Shown one piece after another: positions 24,891 through 34,889 of a DNA stretch of 64,000 bases. The number at the start of each line of letters is the position of its first letter. The stretch's first letter is position 1. Source of the DNA: Ectocarpus siliculosus (lineage: Eukaryota > Sar > Phaeophyceae > Ectocarpales > Ectocarpaceae); the NCBI GenBank assembly GCA_000310025.1, contig FN649728.1, forward strand, positions 3,502,173 through 3,566,172, given 5' to 3'. The notes beneath the pieces are model-generated. The model made no database searches. It was given only the letters and a program-made list of their open reading frames with translations, and had not been told where the DNA came from. A program made the position numbers and the translations under genes.

Positions 24891-25740
24891 CGTCCTAAAC
24901 ACCAACCACTGCGCAGCGCACACTCAACGTAGCAAGCTCATAGAGGGATCCGGACAACCCTAGAGTCACCGTGTCAATGTTTTGCCGGCTGATACATGGC
25001 GGAAGCTCGTCAAGCGTGCACAAAAAAACAAACAGACAGGGGTGGTTTGGAGGGCACGGAGAAAGCGTGGTTTGTGTCTCCGAACGGCAGAAAGTCGGCT
25101 GCTTGAGAGGAGAGGTGAGTACAAAACTATCCAGCTCTCGTCCTCTAGACCATCGATTCATGTTTTGTTTTCTTGGGTGTCTTCTCCATCAACGGCTCTC
25201 ATCCGGGTGTGCGTGGTTCAGCAGTGGACTCACTCAACAGGTAGGGAGGCGCGTTGCTGTGAACGCGATGTGTTGAAAAAGTCATTTTTGGGACGGAGGA
25301 ACAAGGGCTCTATACTCAAGTGAAAAATAGACCGAAAAAAACGTTGTGTCCACAACTTTGCCCGCACAACGATGTGCCTCCCTGCCGGCTGAGCGCGGCC
25401 ACTGCCAACCCACGCACAACCGGATGAGAGTCGTTGACGGAGAAGACACCCAAGAAGACAAAACATGAATCGATGGTATAGAGGACGAGAGCTGGAAAGT
25501 TTTGTACTCACGTGTCCTCTCAAGCGGCCGACTTTTTGCCGTTGGGAAGCGCTGACGCACGTACGTTTTGGTCTCTTTTTGACACCGAGAACATTTTTTC
25601 TCGCACGCCCGGAGCGCTATCGCCACATATTGGCGGGCACAGCATCAGCTCAGTGCATCAAGGGTTGTGGGGAGCCCTTTGCGAGCTCGTTACATTCAGT
25701 TTCCATGACGCATTTGTGGTTTGTCTGTCCCAAATCGTTT
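24890..25740. repeat. Long imperfect inverted repeat (two arms of about 350-380 bp around a short centre)
   Basis: The plus strand of 25085-25260 reads like the minus strand of 25370-25560. Shared landmarks include GTGAGTACAAAACT, CCAGCTCTCGTCCTCTA and CATCGATTCATGTTTTG followed by CTTGGGTGTCTTCTCC. Weaker similarity continues outward: CAAGCTCATAGAGGG, ACAACCCT and GCCGGCTGATACATGG in the left arm match the opposite strand up to about 25730. The centre is about 25270-25360. Matching open frames on opposite strands (24982-25323 plus, 25282-25626 minus) are consequences of the repeat. It may be a foldback transposon or an inverted duplication. Confidence 0.75.
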
Positions 25741-25822
25741 GGTACCAGTAGACCACGATTCGTGCCGCACGTGCGATGCATTTCGAGAAAACCACACGAT
25801 AAAGATAAAGTGGATGTATCTT

Positions 25823-26474
25823 TCGAAAGACCACCCAGCAAAGACGGATATACGGTCCCTAGCACTGTTGAGAGGGGGATCCTGAGTTTGGCGGTTGGGA
25901 GTTACTGCTGTCGTGAGATCGGGGTAGCTCGTGAACCGCCAGCTTTGGTAGCTGCAAAATGAGGCTGGATCCTAACGCCCCGGCTTGGACACCGGGGTTA
26001 TGCAGCAGCAGAGAGCACGGTGAGGGTGGCGGAGTGACCGCACGCCGTGGGGGTATGCCCCAGAGAGAGGAAAGGAGAGAGTCCAGAGATGGAAGGCCAC
26101 ACCGCTCCGGGACAAGAAGACAACTCTATGGGAAACAAGGCAAGAACCGGGATAACTATTACATTAGCCCGAGTGTTCGCAAAAAACCAAGATTAAACCA
26201 AGGGCGTGTGCCTCTTTCTCTCCGGCCCATGATAGATAGTGACTGCTAATCTCAGTTGATACCCCGCATAGCGTGAAGAGGGAGTGGAGGATCCCAGAAT
26301 ATCTGTCGTTGATTTCTATTGACTTGCGGACCCCTCGGGGCCAGTTTATTTGAGTGTACCTTTTTAGGGTAAGTTAACCTGTGACCACGGGAATCGACCG
26401 CGTCGAGTGTTGGATCAGTACGGACATACGAAGGTACTGGGTAGAGAGAGATCGGAACGGTTTTTAATGTGAAG

Positions 26475-26505
<31 letters not shown>
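25823..26505 (+). mobile_element. Internally deleted LINE derivative (5' end fused to 3' UTR)
   Basis: Bases 25823-26190 match the LINE 5' region 4241-4605, including the conserved ATG frame. From about 26191 the sequence matches the LINE 3' UTR from about 8437 to 8747, ending in the same (CAA)n tail at 26474-26505. The whole endonuclease and reverse transcriptase region is missing. The junction lies in an A-rich stretch and shows no splice-site motif, so it is not a spliced transcript copy. Keeping both ends is the structure expected of a non-autonomous element mobilised by the full LINE. Whether it is a family or a single deletion cannot be told from one copy. Confidence 0.9.
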
Positions 26506-26506
<1 letters not shown>

Positions 26507-28368
26507 TCGCGCGCAAATGTTTGACAACATTCCAAGTTTTTTTTCAAAGATTTGGCGACCATAAACATGGGTCTTATGCACCAAGTTGATGGTCGGTGCT
26601 GCGTGATTAATTAGGTAAGATGTCCGGCTTAGGTCGGTACGCTGGGTTGTGTCACCACACCCGGCAAAGCGAGACTTGCCTCAAGCAAGGATGTGGTGGA
26701 AAGCGGTGCTTTCATCTTGTAATATTGTGCGAGATATATCCGACCACAACGCGTACACGGAAACACAGACAGACATGTTGCCATTGATGTGGCGACCACC
26801 CTGAAGACCACCACTACTTCGCTCCTCGAGTGGTCAGAGGCGACGTCGTCTTCAAGGCTCGGGACAAATCGCGCCGGACGAAGCAGCAGGGAAAGGCAGA
26901 TGCTGCAACAGCTCTTGTTGAACAGCATAATCTCCAATAGGCGAGTGAGCCTGAGCATGGTCCTGGTCGGGTGTGTGTGAACATGTAGAATACTCTTGAA
27001 AATTGGCCTGATAACATATGTATTCGAACGGCGTGGTGTTGGCGGCGGTGTAAAAGTGTCTGCGAGAGTGCTACAAAGTTGTGCGACACGTGCGATGAAT
27101 AGCACCCAAGGTCTCTGGAGAAACACCCCCCTTTGTTTGAGCAACAGGAAGTCTGATGTGGTTGCGGTTGGTCCTGACTTGGAGCTTTACTCAGATGCCC
27201 CGCGCCTCGGCGCAATCTCCCCGATCTCCGCGCAAGTGTTGTTGACAGAATCAAGCACCGCAACCGAGTGTGGCACCTTGCGTGAAGTCTCACACGAGGT
27301 TGTTGATCTTGACAAATAGGACTGCTGTACTACAACACGGCCACGATGCGAAGAAAACAATTTCGTGTGTACGCAAGCATTCGACTTCACGGCTGAGAAT
27401 CCTTCTCGCGATTTCTTTTAACAACACCGCTGGCAATAGCCGCGAGGCGCGTACGCCAGCGTTGGCGCGCGCGAAGCGAGCTCCAGTAGCTCGGTACAGC
27501 GACCTAGGCCTACCCACTGCCACCAACAAAGCTTGGGGTGTGGGTTAGGGTTAGGTCTATTATAGTTAGTCCTTGCGCCGTGGTGTAGCCTGAGGGCTGG
27601 ACACCGTTGCTGGTTTCGTGTCTACGTCTAACAACCACTCAAAAACTGCTGTTAAACTAATAGCGACCTGCACGCAAGTCACCAACGATGGCGTATCTAT
27701 GGCGCTCCCGCAACAGCAGAGGGGGGCGGAAGAAAAAAAGGTCATGGAGTGGCCTTCCTCCTGCATGGCCCCTGCTGATACGCATAAACTACTTGAACCT
27801 GTAAAGACCAACGTCCAGAATGGAAAGGGGTGGCGCAAACCTGAACGTATTTAGCCTCGTTGCGGCCTACCATACAGCAGCGCTGACCCGCTCGTAGAAA
27901 CATCCAATTTGAGTTACACGTTCGTGATCGATGCACCCAACCTTGACCTGGTAGTGGACGTGGATATGTTTGTTCAGCGACAACTAATGACCCGCCAACC
28001 AATGTTGATCTTCTCGTGATAACGAATGGCAGTCCCGTCGACAGCGATCATGTCGTTATCTACGGCTGAACTTCGTGCCGTGCGTGATGGGGGGCTCGTT
28101 TTTACCATGCGGAGATGAGGTTGTAGAGGCTACGTCTGTGCAGCTGTGACGAGACTGTTCGCGCACCGGTGGCGAGACTGTTTGCGCACCGCCGAAATCC
28201 CGGCACGTCCATTTGGGTTTTTGGGCCATTGGAGCATTCTTCCGGGCGCCACATCTGAGGCAATGCTATCTACTCAATCGATTTCCGTGACCCTGCAACG
28301 GCAGTCAACGTATATATACCCGTCCGTGTGGATCTTGTCCCGGTTTGTTTACCCGTCTTGTTGCACAG
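26506..28368. other. Intergenic region between the LINE derivative and the LRR gene
   Basis: It holds one copy of the dispersed 28-base repeat (26547-26574), a short telomere-like TTAGGG run (27545-27555) and a small 22-base tandem (28148-28190). No exon with recognisable coding content was found. The 5' exons and promoter of the LRR gene probably lie in the right-hand part. Confidence 0.4.
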
Positions 28369-31300
28369 AACGGCCCGCTGGAGGAAGCACAGATGTTACT
28401 CACGGAGTTTGAAGCAAACGGCGATGACTTGGAGGAGCTCAAAGAAGCCAGCAGGAAGGCGAGGACAGCTTTCGTGACAGGAAGCACTCTCGACATCAAG
28501 TTCACCGCAGCGACCATAGCCATATCAACTGGCTACCTCCACAAGAGCAAGGCAAGTTTGTTGTAATCCAGAACGTCTGGACTTAGCCGCCCGCTTGTAT
28601 CACACATTTTCGCAGGGGTCACGCGGTCCAAAAACATCAGATTCCGGGAGGGCATGACCGGGTGATCATCCAGCTTAACCTTTTTCTGTAGCCTGTGCCG
28701 CTGGCACCATGTTGCGGGATTCCCAGCAGAGATGACGACAGTCTGTTGCTACAGACAACAGATGTGACGCCAGAAGCCAAAGTATGCGTTTGGTTGTGTT
28801 CGCGCATGTAAGCAAGCATGTGGAAAGTTTGGTGATTGCCTGAAAAGACCCGAACCACGTTCTGGAGGCGACTTTGTAGGAAGAATAAAAGTAATTCGTC
28901 CCAACCAAGACCAGTAGTCTACGCAGCAAAATTGATTAAGCGAACATATGGGATAAAGTATTCAATCCGTGCTTTAGGGTTAGGGTTAGGGTTGGGGATA
29001 GGGTCTGCGTGCCCCCTCCCTATTCTTTTTCTAGCGTGCGTAGGCGGTCCGCCAAGACGCGCGATGCTTGCCAAAGGCAACGTGGCTTGAAGAAATTATG
29101 ACCAACAACATACCCGCCCCCACCGCGCTGCTCGCCGTCAGGCTGGTTCTCCGAGTGCGACCAAGCAGGGTACGGTAAAAGGGTCACTAGAAAACATCGT
29201 GAATCACTTTGCTACGACCTGGGCTGATCCTTCGCGTGCTGGCACGGCCGAAGGCAGGAAGGTCTTGTCGTTCCTGCTGAACCTCGCATCGTGCGTGTGC
29301 GTGCTCCCGCCGGACAACGTGCCGGTCGTCCCCGCGCTAGACAGCCGTCTCCTCCCAGCTTTTGGTGCCCTTTGCAGAGGTCGAGCCAGAGCTGCGTCGC
29401 TTGTACCCTGATGTTGGGAACGCCGCCGTGAAGGCGATGCTTTAAGGAAAAGACGATGCACAGCCTGATGGAGCTGGCCATGGAGGTAGATGAGGACGTG
29501 ACGAGCTGCGCGAGCAAAGACAAAATCATTCAGATCCTGCTAGCTTCGGAGAAAGCACTCCTGCCTGGTGGAGCAACGGGAGACGACACTCTTGTTGAAG
29601 AAGACGCTCGGTCCCCGCTTCCATCGGGAAAGGGCGCAGGACCGGCCGTGGTTGCACCGATCCCGGGGCCACCGGTGGGGAGTGCCAGCACGGACCGCGC
29701 CGTTCTTATGGCGGTGTACCACGAAACGAACGGGCCGCCGGAGAAGAAAGCACGGCCATGGGCAGCCGCGAAGGGAGCCTGGCAGAAGAGGAAAGGGTGG
29801 GGAAAATCTTCCCCTCTTGGAAATTGGGACCGTGTTACCGTGGATCGTCTAGGTCGGGTAACAACGTTGGAACTACAATTCAACAACCTGAAAGGTGCGT
29901 CTACAGTCATAGCGTATTGTTTATTTTTCGAATTTTCTACGGGATGAAAGCACGATTCATTGGTAATGATATCCACACACATATTCACCGATGACTGTTG
30001 TAATGCATGGCGTCTACCCGTCCCGAGTACGCTTCTGAAGGAAACATACACGAAATTCCGCCCAGTATGGATTTGCTGCAGGTATTCGACCAACCAAATC
30101 GGAGTGTGTGTGTTTGAAGAGCGTTGACTGCCACGTGCCTGCGGTAGCAGCACGTGAATCGGCTTGCTTGCTTAAATGATTGCCAGGGTGATGTTCTTTG
30201 TCTTGACAGTTTTAGGCTCGTATTTTACCGTAGATTCTTAAGAACGGTGGCATGCTGCTCCGGGAACCTCAAAATAGGCCGGGGCGACGAGCGTAAAGCG
30301 TTGCATGTTGCTAAACTTTTTCCAACTGTCGCGGGCTAATCCATATGTCGTCGTATGCTATGGACGCTTTAGGACCGATTCCGTCCGCGCTGGGAGGACT
30401 GACGGCTCTGCAAACCCTGCACGTGCACAACAACCAACTGAGCGGTGAGTGGTGCTACAGTTACCCCCCGCCAACATCTGCGTGCTCCCACGAAGCGTTG
30501 TCGCTGTCGCACGGCAACAAATTAAGTTCTTGAGCTCCTCGGCCATGTTCCAGTGTGACCAACTATTTTTCTGAGCAAAGCTTGCTGATTTCGACCACTC
30601 ACCCTTGAGACGACCTTCGTCCTTGGTTGCGTTCGATGCCAACGCCACAACCATTTTCGGAGTACACAAGTGCATTTAATCGGTCGTTTGGACGCACGAA
30701 GATGCGATGGTCCTCACCCCCCGCCCTTCCCCGTACCACCGCGTACAGGTCAGGAGAAGGCATGACAATTCTCTCGCATTTGTGAAAAACTCTGAAGGGT
30801 TATTTGGGATGCACGTCGACATGCATCACATATACCTGGAGGACATGCACAAGATTGAACCCCACCATATTCTGACCGCGTTCGGCAGCAGAAACGGTCT
30901 ATCGCTGGTGCCCCAAGTATGTAGCAAACGTTGTGCTTGTTTTAGTCCTTCGGGTCAACGCTACCACCACATTGCCCAGGTGTTATTCCGCCGGAGTTGG
31001 GTTGGCTAACGGCGCTAACGGATCTAGAACTCCAAACCAACAAGCTCACCGGTGAGCATCATTGTTGGTTCTACTTTCAAGACGGCACCTCTATTTTTGT
31101 GTTGGTCGATGCTGGCTTATCCAATCGTCGTTCTTCTCTGTGCTCCCAACTGATCCCGGTGACATTCGCTGGGTTTCGCTGTTTGTACGGTCGAGTCCAA
31201 GTCCAGAAAGTGCTGGGAAATGAACTGTTCGTGTGACGATACGTTGTGTTTTGCAAGTACGGAATCGCGATTCCCTGGTGTGGCAATTTTGTTCGCGATT

Positions 31301-34300
31301 GAAAAATAGATATCTGCCGTCGCCTTCAGACATCATCTGCCCGAATCATTTTGTTAACGATGTTCGTTTTCCTTGTAAGCAAACGCTACTAGATTCGACC
31401 CTAATAATCTTGAATACTATTGACACCAGAATTTAGTAGCGTGCACGATCGGCTTCAAACGCTGTTTTCGGTGGCATGACGACGCACATGCGTGAATTCT
31501 CGCCCATCCCCGGCCGTGAAATGCAAGACGAATCTCTCAATCGCTACTGAGTTTTGTTTTGAGCCCCTGAACGCGTAGTGAAGGTGGGCATGCACGACAA
31601 ATGTCCTGGGGTACACCCAGAGGACCACAGGAGCGAAATTTATTCTTATCTCGTTTAGCAACAGAATGATTGCAGCATGTTAGTGCTTTCGAATGGCAGA
31701 AGCGTGACATCCTTTTTTTCGGATTTTGCGCTGCCGCCAAATCCCTCAGGCCCCATCCCTCCAGAGTTGGGCAAACTGACGGCGCTAAGGAAACTAGACG
31801 TCAGCGGGAACAATCTCTCCGGTGAGAACTTGCGTTTGACTCTCTCGCGTGTAGCGAGTCTGACTGTTGGTGGTTGGTACTTTGGGGTGTTCTATGCGTA
31901 CACTAGCGTATCGTCGTCGTTAGTGCCCGGTGTCCACCCCATGTCAAGCCTGGTTTCTTGTTGCCGATCAAACCACATGATTCAGGGGGCACAAAAAATC
32001 CCTTCCAGTTACACAAGTGGTTGGTTGCTCGCTTGTTACACAAGAGCTTCTTGGTTGGAGGAAAGTAGACCGGGCACCGGCTCTGTAGCAGCCGTACAAT
32101 GTTCCGATCGGCGACGGCGATGAATAACCCGTGGCACTCCGACATGGATGTTCTTCGCTCTTGGGAGGAATGAATTGGTGGCTGCAAGGTATCAGCCTTC
32201 TGTGTGTCCCCTCCCTCCATGCGTGCGGTGGTGTTCGTTAACTAGGTTCAATCCAGCGGGAGCTTTCGCAGCTAACACATCTGTTCTCCACTTGGTTCAT
32301 CGGGAGCTACTTCGACGGTGAGTTGTTGCGTAGCAAGAACATGACAAGAATGGCTTGGCCTGGTCCCTGGCAGGTTTCTGATGCCACGGATCGCGTTTGG
32401 GTGATTTTTCCAGTATGAGCGTATAGGTATGTTTGGACACATCGGCCGGGGTCGCACAAAAGGGAAGCCACACAGTGGTAGTTTGTTGGTCTGTCCGCCT
32501 TCCTTCTGTCTTGATTTTCGTACATTTTTATGCGAGAAGGAGCTCCTGAAGCCGTTGCCTTCACTCGTCTACTGTCAACTCCAGCTTCATCTCCACTTAA
32601 ACGAACCAACCACTTTCTTCGACGTTTCTGGAGAATGTCGGTAGTAAGATGGCTACCTGACCGAGACGGTTTGAGTTATAGTAGAGATGGTGGAATCCCA
32701 TCAGCCAAAATATTTCTCCTTCAAGAGTCGACGGCTCGATCAAGTTTTGGGATGATGCCGGAGAGAATGCGAAACAGCAGTGAATGCTTGAGACCATCCG
32801 TCCATCTTTCGTTCGCGTTGCGATCACTCCGAGCATTGATTCTGCCTCTCTGTGCTGAACGGGTTCTCTGCGCTGGCGGGCATGTGTATTGTGTGCAGGC
32901 TCTTTAGACGCGCAGGGGACCTCTCCAAATTCAACACAGCTGGAAGGAGGCATTATATTTATTCGCAACACCCGATCATATGTCGGCCAAGCTGCCATGC
33001 CTTCGTATGGACCCACCGGCGTTGTCGAGAAGCTTCTAATGTTGAATACCTAGGCTTTCCATTGTCGTCTGATATCCATGCACGCATGTAGCCTGCTGCT
33101 AGGTACGATACTGATCCTAACTGGTCAAAGAAGCAACGCCCCCCCCGAGCAAACAAGCTGGACGGTATCTAGTACAACACAGTTGAGGACATTCACACCT
33201 GTGTACTTAGTGACACTCGCCTCTACACCAGTTTACCGTGGTGGTCCGGGCAGCAGCAACAGGTGGCCTTGAGTGTGCTCGGATCTTGGCGCAGTACCAT
33301 ACAATATACACGAGTATTTCGATGATATATCCTCGTTCTCCGTGCGGATCGTGTCATGCAAGATTTGATCTTGTTGAGGCAGCCAGCGGCCTATGGGGTT
33401 CCATCCCGTTCTGTGCTTTGTCGTCGCATTCACGGCCATCGGCCTACGACTGTACATTGTGGGGAACCACCTTGCACTTCTTTTCGATTCGATGGGGACG
33501 CTGGACCCTACCTTCAAACGCGGCGCGATGCGTCGCTCCGCTCCCGAGATTCATTAGTATCCCGATAGCGATCCGGTCAGTCGCCGGTCCCGCGAGAAAT
33601 TCGTCCTGAGAACCCCCTCCTAAAATGGGGCGCAGCGCTGAGTGCAACGGCGAACTTGTGCCGCGTTCCAGCGCTACTGGAGAGCGGCCGTGAATCGCGA
33701 CGCGGAAGAAGCCATATCTCTCCCCCGACCGGTTTCAGTCGACGTTACGAGGAAACGGTTTCCCTTCGCCACACCCGCACCGCTACGTCGGGCGGAAAGC
33801 ATTATACATTTACAGGGGCCTCAGGTGTACGAAACCATTTCGAACTAACGTCGCAGGATATTCCAAAATGACATTGGGTTGCAACTCTGTGGGTCACGAT
33901 GGTTGGCGCGTTACCGGCATCCCCCGCGCCAAGCATGCTCATAGAGCTTTTGCTAACATGTTTTTTCTTAGCGAGCGCAAGATTCTTCGCCGAGGAGTGC
34001 GCAACCGCCCAACTCGCAGACGAAGCACACGCAGGCGCAATTAGTGGCTTGCGCTAATAGCGACGACCACATCCCCGATAGCAGTCATGACATCTTCGGA
34101 GATTCCTTTTCTTTGTCTCGAGGCGTAGGGTAGCGAAAGAGATTTTGCAATTGCATGACACGAAGAGACGATTTCACGAGGTGTTCCATTATTTGTTCCA
34201 GATTCGAACCTTCTTGTCACCTTGAGATTTGCAGAATTTCCATCACAGTATTCCCACGTATTTGTTTTTGTGCTTTGCGATCCATTGCGCACAAGCCTAG

Positions 34301-34889
34301 TCTGCTCTGCCGCTGAAACGGTAACATATCGAGGTTAGGGAGTACGTCGACCGACTGTAGTAGAGACTCTAGTAATATATACTGCACCCGTTGCACGCTC
34401 ACCGACTGTTTTGTTTCCTCACCAGGAGCGCTTTCATACTTCACAAATCGTGGCAGGGAAATAACGATGCTCGTAGATGTCTACCATACCGTGTACCTTG
34501 GCCTCTTCCCCAGACCTACCCGGTGCAGCCGTAAGTGAAAGCTACTTTGTTCGGGGCATGCTCTAGACAAAGACAACATGCCGGGGCAAACGACTTACGA
34601 TGAAACAAGCGGACGAATGACACGGTCAATAGAATCCGAAGTAGGCGGTGGTTCGGTTCGTCAGCGTACACATCTCAGCCCGCGGAGGCTCCGGGAATTC
34701 TAGAATGAACGTGGTTGACTTGATTGAAGCCTGTTGTTCGTGCTATCAGGGAGCGAGGACGATGTCGTGGCGTTGCTCCCCGAGGACTGCGCCGTGTGGT
34801 GGGACGACCCTGACTACCGCACCTCGGAATGGGACGACAGCGACTTGAAACCAAGCGACCCTAGCGACTACGCGAGCAGAGTGGGCGAG
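28369..34889 (+). CDS. Leucine-rich-repeat protein with one LRR per 72-base exon (partial model)
   Basis: Proposed exons: 28369-28551 (donor GCAAGT), 28692-28781, 29169-29894, 30373-30444, 30980-31051, 31750-31821, 32246-32317, 34750-34889. The N-terminal 300 or so residues are helical and charged (EEAQMLLTEFEANGDDLEEL, DEDVTSCASKDKIIQILLAS). The LRR part starts with AVLMAVYHETNGPPE and RVTTLELQFNNLKG, like plant-type N-terminal LRR caps. Then come exons encoding PIPSALGGLTALQTLHVHNN, IPPELGWLTALTDLELQTNK and IPPELGKLTALRKLDVSGNN, plus a degenerate fourth. Each repeat exon is exactly 72 bases and phase 1-1. The last proposed exon is acidic (CAVWWDDPDYRTSEWDD) and could instead read on to 35294. 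The first exon is missing. Exon 29169-29894 needs two one-base corrections. A ligand-binding or intracellular receptor role is inference; no kinase, ROC or NB-ARC domain is seen. Confidence 0.75.
28974..28991 (+). repeat. Interstitial telomere-like TTAGGG repeats
   Basis: Three perfect TTAGGG units are followed by TTGGGG and ATAGGG variants, in the intron between LRR-gene exons 28692-28781 and 29169-29894. A shorter run (TTAGGGTTAGG) is at 27545-27555. Confidence 0.85.
30373..30444 (+). other. LRR-encoding exon module 1 (72 bases, phase 1-1)
   Basis: The acceptor is ...TTAG and the donor GTGAGT. The exon begins with two bases and ends with one base of split Gly codons, so it can be added, lost or swapped without changing frame. 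It encodes one 24-residue plant-type repeat (PIPSALGGLTALQTLHVHNN and the start of the next turn). Confidence 0.85.
30980..31051 (+). other. LRR-encoding exon module 2 (72 bases, phase 1-1)
   Basis: The acceptor is CCCAG and the donor GTGAGC. It has the same length and phase as its neighbours and encodes VIPPELGWLTALTDLELQTN then KLT plus split Gly. Confidence 0.85.
31750..31821 (+). other. LRR-encoding exon module 3 (72 bases, phase 1-1)
   Basis: The acceptor is CTCAG and the donor GTGAGA. It encodes PIPPELGKLTALRKLDVSGN then NLS plus split Gly, the closest of the set to a plant-type consensus. Confidence 0.85.
32246..32317 (+). other. Degenerate LRR exon module 4 (72 bases, phase 1-1)
   Basis: Length, phase and splice borders (ACTAG acceptor, GTGAGT donor) are conserved. 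Most consensus leucines and the asparagine ladder are replaced (IQRELSQLTHLFSTWFIGSY). It may be a diversified or decaying repeat. Confidence 0.65.

Noticed and set aside
33103-33164. A fifth LRR exon ending ANKLDG before a GT donor
   Set aside because: It is 62 bases and not 72, and the frame does not hold across the C-run. Without it, exon 32246-32317 joins 34750-34889 in phase.
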